A stretch of DNA of 64,000 nt from Incurvaria masculella (Eukaryota > Arthropoda > Insecta > Lepidoptera > Incurvariidae), in NCBI GenBank assembly GCA_946894095.1, contig OX335657.1, forward strand, positions 620,001 to 684,000, read 5' to 3'. Under the pieces are notes generated by a model, which saw only the letters and a program-made list of their open reading frames with translations, had not been told where the DNA came from and searched no databases. The translations under genes and the position numbers were made by a program. Within the stretch, counting starts at the first letter, position 1, and each line of letters starts with the position of its first letter. Of the stretch, positions 23,660 to 33,576 are shown one piece after another.

Positions 23660-24908
23660 CTGTCACACGCCACCCACATTTCAGTTTCAGTTTCTTTATT
23701 TCCTCCATTAGATGTATATTGTGCTGGCGTTTTTAGTGACCTCAGTAAAGCCTTTGACTGTGTAGATCATACAATATTACTAAACAAACTAGAATTTTAC
23801 GGCATTAGAGGATTACAACTTAACCTTTTTTCAATCATATCTCACAGAAAGGAAGCAATACGTAGAATTACAAGTAACAAATGAAAAAAATATAATCGAA
23901 AACATAAACTCAAACTGGGAGATCATGAACTGTGGAGTCCCGCAAGGATCCGTTTTAAAATACGGAATTGAAGCATGGGGAAACAGCATAGATGTACAAA
24001 AGGTCCAAATAATTCAATAGAAAGCTGTACGGATAATGCAGACCAATATTTATTAAGCTTGAAATTCTTACAGTCACTGCACTTTACATTTTCATGGTAT
24101 CCACTAACATATTTAAAAATAAAGAATCACTAGATACAGTTGGCAACAAGCAAAATCATAATTTAAGGAACAACCATAATTTCAGAGCAGACAACCCCAA
24201 ATGTCAACTATTCCACAGGAGTACGTTATACACAGAAATACAAATTTATAACCATTTGAATGAAAACATAAGGGAAGCGAATAGCCTAAAAATATTCCAG
24301 TGTAGGCTAAGAGAGTTTTTTGTTACAAGAACATTTTTTTAGTAATAAATGTTTTGATAATGTTGCTTAAGTTAGAGAATTCATATTACGTATATAAACA
24401 TTAATTAAATTATGATATTAAACGTCAGTTTATTTTTAGCGATTTATTTGATGATTTTGTTATTTCAAGTTTTATTAGTGATTTTAATAATTGATGATAT
24501 TTTGATTTTTAATTATTTTTTCTAATGTTTGTTTTAAAATATTTAACTTTGTTTACATTTTAAGAATTCATTTTGTGTTAATTGAATTTAATCTTAGGTT
24601 TTTTTTTTTTTTGTATATTTGTGTACTTGTTAATTTAAGTCATTTACATCATTGTATTATTATTATTATTTCCATTGATACTTACAAAGTAGTTTACATT
24701 GATTGATTGGTTTCAACTCACTACACACATTTAATTCCTTTTGGGACCACTAGCATCAAAACTAAGGTTACCAATTGGATTCCGCAGGTATTAGTCTCTC
24801 TACTCCACATTTTCTCCACGTATTGGCTCTCCACGCCACATATTTTATTTTTTAAATAACTTCTAACTAAATTAAACTGCAGTTGAATGGAAATATAAAA
24901 GAGCTTAC
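23660..24908 (-). other. Intron between exons 8 and 9 (1,249 nt)
   Basis: GTAAGC..GTGACAG. Mostly the deleted LINE (23682-24350) plus AT-rich sequence with a T run near 24600 and a TTA run near 24655. Confidence 0.8.
23682..24350 (+). pseudogene. Internally deleted non-LTR retrotransposon
   Basis: RT pieces [20 protein letters not shown] (23739) and NCGVPQGSVL (about 23930) are followed at once by KYGIEAWGNS, so the YADD catalytic region has been cut out at about 23957. The C-terminal end reads IYNHLNENIREANSLKIFQ. Begins about 20 nt from the acceptor of exon 9, preceded by an AAACTG-type LINE tail in reverse (23682-23713). Confidence 0.75.
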
Positions 24909-24992
24909 CTGTCAATGTCGTGTGAGTAGTCGAGTATAAGCGCGGCGGCGCTGCCGGGACGCGAGTGGCTCCCAGAATCGCGCGATCCACTC
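24909..24992 (-). CDS. forked: Forked/espin-like exon 8 (short)
   Basis: An 84-nt exon (phase 2-2, residues 447-475). The acceptor is TGTACAG and the donor GTAAGC. It encodes SGSRDSGSHSRPGS, then ALILDYSHDID. Found by splice sites and phase, since it is too short to stand out as an ORF. It is the first exon after the intron holding the LTR retrotransposon. Confidence 0.85.
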
Positions 24993-25475
24993 CTGTACAC
25001 GATAATTACAGACATTTTACATCGCTTAAAATTATGGCTGTGAATTAATTATTGGAAATGTTTAAAAACAATATAACATATTGCCAAAAAAACCTCTTAT
25101 TTATTGGAAGTAAGAAAATAAAGACTTCAGGTCCCAAATGTGATCCTTGAGGAACGCCAGAAGTTGCTGTGAATTATATGTAATATTTTTTTAGTTTTCC
25201 ATTATAGTTGTATCTAGCCTATTAAAAATAGCAATATCAATGAAAACTATTAATTACTGAAGAATTAATGAAGACTGTAGAAGATTCTTTTATACCTTCA
25301 TATTATACCAAGGAGGTACAAAGTATCTTTTTAAATGTATTTATTTGCACATACTGTGCACTGGCCTATTTTTTGAATATTAAAATGTTCATAATTTATG
25401 AAGTTTAATATTTATAAAATAATTTGGATATAAGTTCCATAGATTGTAATAAATTTGCAGGGACGAATAAGATAT

Positions 25476-25994
25476 TGTTACGAGCGCGCCCCGCTGCGAA
25501 GACATAGCGCTGATACACTACCAAAGTGCGCCAAATGGTTCCTTCGAATTTCAGTAGATGGCGCTACTTGTCTTATTGCATTGCGCAGGCTATCGCATCA
25601 CTGTCGTCCCATATAAAGTGACGCCTCGTCCAGCTGACTTCAGAAACAAATCTCGGACATTCTAGTAATGTCTCGAGGGAGATTGTTCTCGACTGCTGCC
25701 CTACATGGGCGCCTAGAAATCGGTGGAGTGTTCTGGAAAGAAGCTCCACCGATATAAAAGGCGCCCAAGGCGCTGAGGGCGGCAGTCTATTTTTGGAAGC
25801 GAAGTGAGCGACAACAAGCGATATAAAAGTGCAGTGAACTAGCTCTGAAGTGAGTGATATAGTTTGTAAATTAGTGTTTGAATTAACCTAGTGTGAAATT
25901 GTATTTGTGAGTTTGCTTGTGAATTATTCGAAATAAAGGAAGAGTGTTGAGTATTGGTGTTTTCTTCTCTAATCTGCACCCTACCCGCGTAACA
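25476..25994 (+). repeat. 5' LTR
   Basis: A 519-bp LTR. It contains a long hairpin (25706-25767) whose 3' arm carries TATAAAA, an initiator CAGT at about 25784 and an AATAAA signal at 25932-25937. Compared with the 3' LTR it lacks 13 bp near 25850 and has AAAGTG where the other has GAAGTG. Confidence 0.97.
25753..25790 (+). promoter_or_regulatory. LTR core promoter
   Basis: TATAAAA (25753-25759) is followed 31 nt later by an initiator GGCAGTCT (A at 25784), the normal spacing, so transcription should begin near 25784. The TATA box lies in the 3' arm of a two-part hairpin (stems TGGGCGCCT/AGGCGCCCA and ATCGGTGGAG/CTCCACCGAT). Confidence 0.7.
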
Positions 25995-25996
25995 AT

Positions 25997-26013
25997 TGGT
26001 GTCAGAAGCGGGG
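25997..26013 (+). other. Primer binding site, tRNA-Leu type
   Basis: TGGTGTCAGAAGCGGGG begins two bases after the LTR. It is complementary to a tRNA 3' end of the form CCCCGCTTCTGACACCA, the acceptor end typical of animal tRNA-Leu. It primes minus-strand DNA synthesis. Confidence 0.8.
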
Positions 26014-26020
26014 ATTAGAG

Positions 26021-29000
26021 ATGCCGATTACACCGAGAGAAGACCAGGAAGGCGTGAGGACCAGGAGCCAGACGGCAGCCGACACAACACCGGCCGAGGA
26101 TGCAGCAGCCTCAGGAACTCAAGAATTCGAGAGCCATCAATTAATGACGCAAACTCCTGCCTTGGACTTGAACGCATTGATGACCTTCATGCAAGAACAG
26201 GCCCGCCGTCAAGAGGAGCAGTTGCAAGAACAGGCCCGCCGTCAGGAAGAACAGGCCCGCCGTCAAGAGGAGCAGGCGCAGGAACATGCTCGCCGTCAGG
26301 AGGAGCAGCAGCAAGAACTGATGTGGGCCGTTAGGGAATCCAATGCCAAAATAAAGGAGAAGCTTGATGAGGTCAACTCTAAGATCGAAGAGCAAGACCA
26401 AACTCTCGGGCGCCATGAAGAGCGACTGAACGGGCTTGAGTCAAAGATATCCGAAGAAATGGAGAAAATCAAGACCTGTGGAGTAACTGTATCTTCATCT
26501 GCAACAGCAGGAGCAAGATTTAAGGTTCCTACTTTCGATGGTTTGACATCCTGGGCCGCTTACAAACTTCAGTTTGAATCAGTGGTTATTGCAAATGGAT
26601 GGAATGAGAACCAAGCACGAACTGCTTTGACCTTAGGACTTCGGGACAAGGCACTCCATGTTCTCGAGGCTTTAGGTCCCCAAATCACCTATGACGGACT
26701 TTTAGAAGCACTGGAGTCAAGGTTTGGCGACAAGCATTTGGAACACGTCTACCGAGCTCAACTTCGTGATCGAGTACAACGAGCAAGTGAAGGACTTCAA
26801 CAGTGGGCACTGGAAATCGAAAAACTTGTCCGAAAGGCCCATCAATCATCATCGAATTCTTCGTTGGAAGATTACTTGGTGCAGGCTTTCGTGGATGGCA
26901 TCAGGGACATCGAAGTACGAGCTGCTGTACGATTAAGTCACCACGCAACGTTGAAGGACGCTCTTGCCCACGCGTTGGAGGTCGAAGCGGTTCGATCAGA
27001 TCCCCGAGCGCATCGAATAAGAGAAGTGGTGACGTCGGAAACCAGATCACCTGCAAGACGTAAATTTACTCCCCGGTGCTACAAGTGCAATGAACTGGGG
27101 CACCTTCGAACCAACTGCCCCAAAAATCAAACCGAAAGGCCTGATGCTGCAAATGAAGATGAAAAGGCCAGAACCGGGGGGCGGATGCTGGCTGGTAAAA
27201 TAGAAGCCCCAAAAGTCACAATTTCGCAGGCATGTACTGGAAACAGCCTGCTCGTTGAAGGCCAAGTGAACGGGATATATTGCAACTTGACCTTGGATAC
27301 TGGAGCATCCCGTACAATCGTTAAGTCAAAAACCTTTGGCCGCGTCATATGGAATCGTCGCCAGTATTTTAATGGTTGCAGGCTTCAGACAGCTACCGGC
27401 CAGCACATACCCGTTTATGGAGAGATAGAAGTTACGATTAAAATTGGATGTAAGACTTATCGCCATACCGCCGTTTTAGCAGATATCATCGATGATTGCA
27501 TTCTAGGTTTGGACTTTATGAGAACTAACAACTGTAAAATCGATGTGGCAAATGGCGTGCTAATATGTGGCAAAGAAGAAGTTTCCTGGCTACGCAAATG
27601 TGATGAAATTTCCTCAGATAAATTGGACACAGGGAGATCTAAAGTCGCCACTCTTTTGGAAGAAAGCAGACGGGACCTGACTGTTGATGATTTCAAGAAA
27701 GCAACAAATCTACTTATGCGATATTCAGACATCTTCTCTTCGCACGACGGAGACATTGGGAGAACAAGCATGGTTAAGCACCGCATCGACACAGGAGATG
27801 CTCTTCCAATACGTCAGAGGCCACGCCGCGTTCCCATAGCTAAAGAAGAAGAAGTTCAGAGAATGATAGCAGACATGCAGAAAAATAATGTTATAGAGAC
27901 TTCATCAAGTCCATGGTGTTCACCCGTAGTTCTGGTAAAGAAGAAAGATGGCAGCACCAGATTTTGTGTGGACTATCGTCGTTTAAATGATGTAACGAAA
28001 AAGGACAGCTATCCGATTCCTAGAATTGATGACACGCTGGATACATTGAGTGGTATGAAGTGGTTCACAACCCTGGACCTGAAGAGCGGCTACTGGCAGG
28101 TGGAAATCGACAACAAAGACAAAGAGAAGACAGCGTTTACCACAGGGCATGGGCTGTGGCAATTCAAAGTGATGCCGTTTGGACTTTGTAATGCTCCAGC
28201 AACCTTCGAGAGCCTTATGGAACGAGTACTTTTTGGGCTGATCGGGGAAGCTTGTCTGGTGTACTTGGACGATATAATCATATTAGGGCGGACATTTGAT
28301 GAGCACATCAAGAATTTGGAGAACGTTTTGAGCAAGATTCGCCAAGCTAACCTTAAACTGAGTGGCAAGAAGTGTTCTTTCTTCAAGCGTCAGGTTAGCT
28401 ATTTGGGTCACGTTATCTCCGGAAATGGCATCCAAACTGACCCAAAGAAGATCGAAGCCGTACAGGAGTGGCCAATTCCAAAGGATAAGACTGAAGTTCG
28501 TGCCTTTTTAGGACTGTGCTCATATTACCGCCGTTTTGTCCGAAACTTCTCCGAGATTGGTAAGCCTCTGCATCGACTTACAGAAGATAAGCGTCAATTC
28601 AATTGGGACGAGGACTGCGCAAATTCGTTTCAAGAACTTAAGCAACATCTCTGTAACACTCCAATCTTGGGCTACCCCGAAGCCGATAAAGAGTTCATAG
28701 TCGACACAGACGCAAGTAATACCGGAATCGGCGGTGTACTCTCACAACGTCATGGGGACAAGGAGATCGTTATTGGTTATTTCAGCAAATCCCTTTCAAA
28801 ACCAGAACGGAACTATTGTGTGACAAGACGAGAGCTTCTAGCAGTAGTGAAGACTTTGCAGCATTTCAACAAGTATCTTCTCGGCCGAAGATTCCGCTTG
28901 AGGACTGACCACGCTGCTTTGAAATGGCTGCTTCAGTTTAAGAATCCAGAAGGGCAGGTTGCACGTTGGCTGGAACAGCTCCAAGAGTATCAGTTTGATA

Positions 29001-30469
29001 CAGAGCATCGGAGTGGTAAAGCCCATGGAAATGCTGACGCTTTGTCTCGTCGACCCTGCCCAGAAGAGTGTAGGCACTGCATCAGGGAGGAGATAAAGGA
29101 GACCGTTCATTTAAAGGCCATCCGAACGGATAACATCAGCGAAGAATGGAGCAATGAAAACATGAAGCTAGCCCAGGAGGGGGACGATGATCTGATGCCC
29201 ATTATTCACTGGAAGAGAGCAGGAGAGACAAAGCCAGAATGGAAAGATATTTCTGCAATGAGCACAGCGACTAAAAGTTACTGGGCGCAGTGGTCGAGCC
29301 TGGTACTTCATGACGGAATATTGTACAGAAAATGGGAAACACCTAACGGAAAGGATACTTCTCTGCAATTAGTCATCCCCAGATCTAAGATTAAAGAAGT
29401 TCTTCAATGCCTGCACGATGGAACTTCAGGTGGACATTTGGGAATAAAGAGAACTCTCCTGAAGATACGTCAACGGTTCTACTGGATAAATTGTCGCGAT
29501 GATGTAGAAGATTGGTGCCGTAAATGCACGATCTGTAGCGCTGTTAAAGGGCCTCATACACGGAGCAAGGGAACTTTAAAATTGTACAATGTTGGAGCTC
29601 CGTGGGAGAGAATTGCTCTTGATGTGGCTGGCCCTTTTCCTCCGACAAATGACGGCAACCGTTACTTTATGGTTGTAATGGATTATTTCACTAAGTGGCC
29701 TGAGGTATTTGCCATACCAAACCAAGAGACGATCACGGTTGCACAGAAATTGGTCCACGAAGTTTTCTGTCGCTATGGAGTACCTCTCGAGATACACACT
29801 GATCAAGGCAGAAACTTCGAATCCCGAGTGTTTCAGGAGACATGTCGAATAATGGGAATCCATAAGACCAGGACAACCCCATACCACCCACAGTCAGATG
29901 GCATGGTGGAACGATTTAATCAGACATTGGAAAGACACTTGGCCAAAATGGTAGAAGACCATCAAAAGGATTGGGACCAGTATATTCCGCTGTTTCTGCT
30001 GTCATACCGAACCGCTGTGCATGAAAGCGTAGATGAAACTCCAGCCTACATAAATTTTGGACACGAACTCAGACTACCAGCTGACCTTCTGACAGGAATT
30101 CCACCAGAGGCATCCCATTGTGTAACAGAGTATGTGTCAGATCTGCGAGGAAAAATGGACACTGTTTATAAACGTGTCAGAGAGGCTGGTCTACGAGCAA
30201 GCGAGCGGATGAAAACACGTTACGACCGCAAAGCTAATGGAAATATATTTGAAGAAGGATCTTTAGTTTGGCTACATAATCCATTACGAAAAAAAGGAAA
30301 AAGTCCCAAACTGCAACCAAAATGGGAAGGCCCATATAGAGTGGTGACTAAAATCAATGACGTGACATATCGTATCCGCCGGAATGATAGATGTCGGGAA
30401 AAGATTGTGCACGTAGATCGTCTGGCCCGATACCACGGAGACAATTATGCTCGAGACGAGCATAACTAA
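26021..30469 (+). CDS. Gag-Pol polyprotein of Ty3/gypsy element
   Basis: A single uninterrupted ORF of 1482 codons starting 26 nt after the LTR. Gag: acidic N-terminus, heptad-like tandem ARRQEEQ coiled coil (about 58-100), capsid-like region, and CCHC knuckle CYKCNELGHLRTNC (353-366). Protease: DTGA at 426-429. Reverse transcriptase: from about 595, catalytic YLDD at 748-751. RNase H: VDTDAS near 894. Integrase: HHCC finger from H1132 to C1169/C1172, catalytic D1201, D1261 and E1297 (D-59-D-35-E), then a GPY motif at 1437. No chromodomain. Gag and Pol share one frame with no stop or shift, unlike many gypsy elements, so their ratio must be set by other means. All key residues are present. 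Confidence 0.97.
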   Translation: MPITPREDQEGVRTRSQTAADTTPAEDAAASGTQEFESHQLMTQTPALDLNALMTFMQEQARRQEEQLQEQARRQEEQARRQEEQAQEHARRQEEQQQELMWAVRESNAKIKEKLDEVNSKIEEQDQTLGRHEERLNGLESKISEEMEKIKTCGVTVSSSATAGARFKVPTFDGLTSWAAYKLQFESVVIANGWNENQARTALTLGLRDKALHVLEALGPQITYDGLLEALESRFGDKHLEHVYRAQLRDRVQRASEGLQQWALEIEKLVRKAHQSSSNSSLEDYLVQAFVDGIRDIEVRAAVRLSHHATLKDALAHALEVEAVRSDPRAHRIREVVTSETRSPARRKFTPRCYKCNELGHLRTNCPKNQTERPDAANEDEKARTGGRMLAGKIEAPKVTISQACTGNSLLVEGQVNGIYCNLTLDTGASRTIVKSKTFGRVIWNRRQYFNGCRLQTATGQHIPVYGEIEVTIKIGCKTYRHTAVLADIIDDCILGLDFMRTNNCKIDVANGVLICGKEEVSWLRKCDEISSDKLDTGRSKVATLLEESRRDLTVDDFKKATNLLMRYSDIFSSHDGDIGRTSMVKHRIDTGDALPIRQRPRRVPIAKEEEVQRMIADMQKNNVIETSSSPWCSPVVLVKKKDGSTRFCVDYRRLNDVTKKDSYPIPRIDDTLDTLSGMKWFTTLDLKSGYWQVEIDNKDKEKTAFTTGHGLWQFKVMPFGLCNAPATFESLMERVLFGLIGEACLVYLDDIIILGRTFDEHIKNLENVLSKIRQANLKLSGKKCSFFKRQVSYLGHVISGNGIQTDPKKIEAVQEWPIPKDKTEVRAFLGLCSYYRRFVRNFSEIGKPLHRLTEDKRQFNWDEDCANSFQELKQHLCNTPILGYPEADKEFIVDTDASNTGIGGVLSQRHGDKEIVIGYFSKSLSKPERNYCVTRRELLAVVKTLQHFNKYLLGRRFRLRTDHAALKWLLQFKNPEGQVARWLEQLQEYQFDTEHRSGKAHGNADALSRRPCPEECRHCIREEIKETVHLKAIRTDNISEEWSNENMKLAQEGDDDLMPIIHWKRAGETKPEWKDISAMSTATKSYWAQWSSLVLHDGILYRKWETPNGKDTSLQLVIPRSKIKEVLQCLHDGTSGGHLGIKRTLLKIRQRFYWINCRDDVEDWCRKCTICSAVKGPHTRSKGTLKLYNVGAPWERIALDVAGPFPPTNDGNRYFMVVMDYFTKWPEVFAIPNQETITVAQKLVHEVFCRYGVPLEIHTDQGRNFESRVFQETCRIMGIHKTRTTPYHPQSDGMVERFNQTLERHLAKMVEDHQKDWDQYIPLFLLSYRTAVHESVDETPAYINFGHELRLPADLLTGIPPEASHCVTEYVSDLRGKMDTVYKRVREAGLRASERMKTRYDRKANGNIFEEGSLVWLHNPLRKKGKSPKLQPKWEGPYRVVTKINDVTYRIRRNDRCREKIVHVDRLARYHGDNYARDEHN

Positions 30470-30480
30470 GGAGGAGGCAG
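30468..30480 (+). other. Polypurine tract
   Basis: AAGGAGGAGGCAG sits directly before the 3' LTR and overlaps the pol stop codon. It primes plus-strand DNA synthesis. Confidence 0.85.
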
Positions 30481-31012
30481 TGTTACGAGCGCGCCCCGCT
30501 GCGAAGACATAGCGCTGATACACTACCAAAGTGCGCCAAATGGTTCCTTCGAATTTCAGTAGATGGCGCTACTTGTCTTATTGCATTGCGCAGGCTATCG
30601 CATCACTGTCGTCCCATATAAAGTGACGCCTCGTCCAGCTGACTTCAGAAACAAATCTCGGACATTCTAGTAATGTCTCGAGGGAGATTGTTCTCGACTG
30701 CTGCCCTACATGGGCGCCTAGAAATCGGTGGAGTGTTCTGGAAAGAAGCTCCACCGATATAAAAGGCGCCCAAGGCGCTGAGGGCGGCAGTCTATTTTTG
30801 GAAGCGAAGTGAGCGACAACAAGCGATATAGAAGTGCAGTGAACTAGCTCTGAAGTGAATCAGTGAAGTGAGTGATATAGTTTGTAAATTAGTGTTTGAA
30901 TTAACCTAGTGTGAAATTGTATTTGTGAGTTTGCTTGTGAATTATTCGAAATAAAGGAAGAGTGTTGAGTATTGGTGTTTTCTTCTCTAATCTGCACCCT
31001 ACCCGCGTAACA
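30481..31012 (+). repeat. 3' LTR
   Basis: A 532-bp LTR, colinear with the 5' copy with an offset of 5005 bp. It has an extra 13 bp that partly repeat the neighbouring GTGAAGTGAGTG, suggesting slippage during or after reverse transcription. TATAAAA is at 30758-30764 and AATAAA at 30950-30955. Confidence 0.97.
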
Positions 31013-31024
31013 ATATGATAATCA

Positions 31025-31300
31025 TTTTGGAATAAGAAATAAAAAAAAAAAATATTTTTGTTATTTTTTTTATTTGTTAATTTGTAGTGAAACTCAGCAC
31101 TCATCATCGAAATCGGTTGGCGTGATATTGAGTTATTTGTCCATTTGTCGCGCACATACTAAAGCAAATTTAAGACTTTTATATTTTCTCATGGATATCA
31201 TTGTCATAACTAAATCAAATTAAAATGGGACCACATAGGAAGTCATCAAAATACATACATACGAATTGAGAATCTCCTTCTTATTTGAAGTCGGTTAATT
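31025..31300 (-). repeat. Lepidopteran dispersed repeat, AACCGACTTCAAAA type
   Basis: Shorter reverse copy with CGAAATCGGTTGGCGTGATA and TTTGAAGTCGGTTAAT. It starts immediately beside the LTR element, which therefore landed at its edge. Confidence 0.65.
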
Positions 31301-31612
31301 AGCATAGTACTGTGTATTTTAATCTCTATCTCTTTCTTGACATTTTATGAATTGTTTAGTAATTTCATAACTCTATTTTATTTCTATTCTATGTCGATTT
31401 GTTTGATTTTGTCTGTTTGATTTTAATTATAATTTTAATTTGTATTTATTAATTTTTTTTTTTTATTTTTTTTTTCTTCTGTAAATCATGTAAATAAATT
31501 TTTTAGGCTCATTATGCTAAGGACTAGTAATTACTGTACATTACTGTATATTTCATGTATTTAGGACTGTGTGCCTCAATAAAACATTTTTATTATTATT
31601 ATTATTATTAGG
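31300..31612 (+). repeat. LINE/SINE 3' tail with TTA microsatellite
   Basis: AT-rich 3' region ending GTGCCTCAATAAAACATTTT and (TTA)n at 31590-31611, next to the donor of exon 7. Confidence 0.5.
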
Positions 31613-31665
31613 TTCCGTTGGCACACTTTGGGAACGGAACCCGTGCGTCGAGGAGTGGGCAATAC

Positions 31666-31813
31666 CTCTGGCGATGCGGCGGCGCCTGGAGCTCCCTGGC
31701 CAGGTAGATGTCCTCGTAGTCGTGGTCCTGGCCGCGCCGCGCAGCCTCCGCGCCGCTGTCGCTGCCCTCCGAGCCAGCCGCGCCCGACGACAGCGAGTGC
31801 ACCTCCGCCTTCA
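31666..31813 (-). CDS. forked: Forked/espin-like exon 7: acidic Tyr segment
   Basis: A 148-nt exon (phase 1-2, residues 398-447). The acceptor is GTCGCAG and the donor GTATTG. It encodes KAEVHSLSSGAAGSEG, then GQDHDYEDIYLAREL and ends at HRQR. A TTA microsatellite and a LINE-like 3' tail lie only about 55 nt inside the following intron. Confidence 0.88.
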
Positions 31814-32170
31814 CTGCGACACACACGCGACACCACTCAACACCTCTTTTTATGCAACCTGACATGGAACCAGCTACCGTTATGATATTTTCTTGCTTAC
31901 TTATAATTCTTACTTGATCGGTCATTTTATATAAATTGATGAATTTTTTTTTAGAATGTAAAAATAATAATTAATAATCAAAATAATCAAAAAAAAATGT
32001 GTAATGAGGGTTGATGTGTGTATTGAAAAGAAGGAAATGTTTTTATTGTATTTAATCTAATTTAATTTTAATGGTAATTTATATTTTATAAGTAATAATT
32101 TTTTGTAACTGTAAATAGATCGTCATACCTTTGTGATATGGTGTTAACGACGAATTTGAAATAAATAAAT

Positions 32171-32530
32171 ATTAGCCCAATACACCACATTCCCGAAGTA
32201 ATTAGGTGCCATGCCAGGACCTTCCCTTCATGAGCACGACTACATTGAACTGAATGGAAAACACGGACAATTTTTCATTGTCGCCTCGGCCATCTTTTCT
32301 TTTAATGCGATGGTACCAACACGGGCGGGCTTAAACCCTACCACCTAGTAGAGGAAGGGGACCGACAGTTTTACATGGATTCCGAACCATGGAGCAGCTC
32401 GCATTCGTGACGAAATGCACTTATCCAACTCAGAAAGAGAAAGAAAGTCGTGCATGAACGGGGTTAGGATTTGACCCCAGACCTCTGGTATAATAGGCAA
32501 GTCCTCACGCCACTAGGCTACGAACCGCTC
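32171..32530 (-). mobile_element. SINE with tRNA-like head
   Basis: Near-complete copy with head complement TAGCCTAGTGG (box A) and a box B. It is followed immediately by an inverted 3' body fragment (32530-32625, plus). A separate tail scrap is at 31850-31890. Confidence 0.8.
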
Positions 32531-32625
32531 GTAAACGGAAAAGGTCCTAGTATGGCACAAAACTCCTCCGGGAATAAAGTGTATTCGGCTAATATCGTGA
32601 CGGTGGGTCTGATATTAGCCATATT
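32530..32625 (+). mobile_element. SINE 3' body fragment, inverted to its neighbour
   Basis: Plus-oriented piece from CGTAAACGGAAAAGGTCCTAG to the TGATATTAGCC tail region, abutting the head of the minus-oriented copy. Confidence 0.65.
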
Positions 32626-32639
32626 TTCTTTTACTCAAA

Positions 32640-33550
32640 AAAACCTCGACGAGTGCGAGTATGACTCGCGCACCGAGGGTTCCGTACAAATTCAAATGCA
32701 AATCTAAGTTTGAAATAACAAATTGTTTTAAGTGATGTAACTACAAATTAACGATCTTCGGATTACGTATCCGATGTATTTGTGCTGTGAGACTTCGTTT
32801 CTTGCCAAATTTCATGATTCTAGGGTCAACGAGAAGTACCCTATCAGCCTACAATTAACTGTTCTAATTCCAATGCTTTATTACGGAATAGTAACGCCAG
32901 GCTTTACAATGGTATAAGCCAAAACAGTGATTTATTACTAACAAACCTAGAATAGTGAAGGAATAGTTAAACCTAGGTTATGTCAACAATTTTGCCCACT
33001 GGCTTATACTTGCATGCCAATCAACCTAGGATCACTGGAATACAAGCGACCAAAATGTGGTTTGCGCATTGTATTGTCAAGACAAATGTCATTGTGGTCG
33101 CGTTCCAAAGTGCACAAACGCTCTATTTAATGTTCTTGCTTAGGACTGAACACTTCGAGTCATTTGCAGTTATTGAACGGCATTTTTCCCTTTTCCCTAT
33201 GCTATACTATGGTCCATCCTAGAGTAAAGGCGAAATAAATTTTCATACATTTTGCAATAATCTATTCCATGGCTTACCAGAGGGTCATATTACACCGCCA
33301 TTATTAGCAGTATTTTTGACCTCTAGGAATAACTAAGGAATAGCGATGGTGTCATGTTTATTAGTAAAGCTATTAAGGTTTCGATTTATTTGCGAGTGTC
33401 AAAATATGCGGTATATATTATCGTTTTTTTTGATCGCGTTGGCACCTGAGACATTTAATATTAATTGAGAAAATGGGATCTGAGACACAGATAGACAGAC
33501 GAATAACGAAGTGACCCCTTTTTTCCTATGGAGGAACGGAACCCTTAAAG
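32640..33550 (-). repeat. Fragments of the microsatellite-associated repeat
   Basis: Partial pieces: 32650-32840 (CGAGTGCGAGTATGACTCGC, GAGGGTTCCGTAC, CTGTGAGACTTCG) and 33400-33548 (GACAGACGAATAACGAAGTG, GGAACGGAACCC). The stretch between (32850-33390) shows nothing I recognise. Confidence 0.5.
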
Positions 33551-33576
33551 TTAAAACATGCTTAATGTATAGTTAC

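Larger units (their letters stand above)
25476..31012 (+). mobile_element. Complete Ty3/gypsy LTR retrotransposon
   Basis: A 5537-bp element with LTRs of 519 and 532 bp starting TGTTACG and ending GTAACA. It is flanked by 4-bp duplications ATAT (25472-25475 and 31013-31016). Order: LTR, primer site, single gag-pol ORF, purine tract, LTR. Protease-RT-RNaseH-integrase order is that of Ty3/gypsy; there is no env frame. The LTRs differ by one substitution and one 13-bp indel, so insertion is very recent. It sits antisense in the host intron between exons 7 and 8 and makes up 83 percent of that intron. Nothing visible prevents activity. Confidence 0.97.
24993..31665 (-). other. Intron between exons 7 and 8 (6,673 nt)
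   Basis: GTATTG..TGTACAG. The Ty3/gypsy element accounts for 5,537 nt; without it and one ATAT the intron would be about 1.1 kb. The rest is AT-rich, with a dispersed repeat and LINE tail at 31025-31612. Confidence 0.85.
31814..33576 (-). other. Intron between exons 6 and 7 (1,763 nt)
   Basis: GTAACT..GTCGCAG. Contains the SINE inverted pair (32171-32625) and fragments of the microsatellite-associated repeat. Confidence 0.8.
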
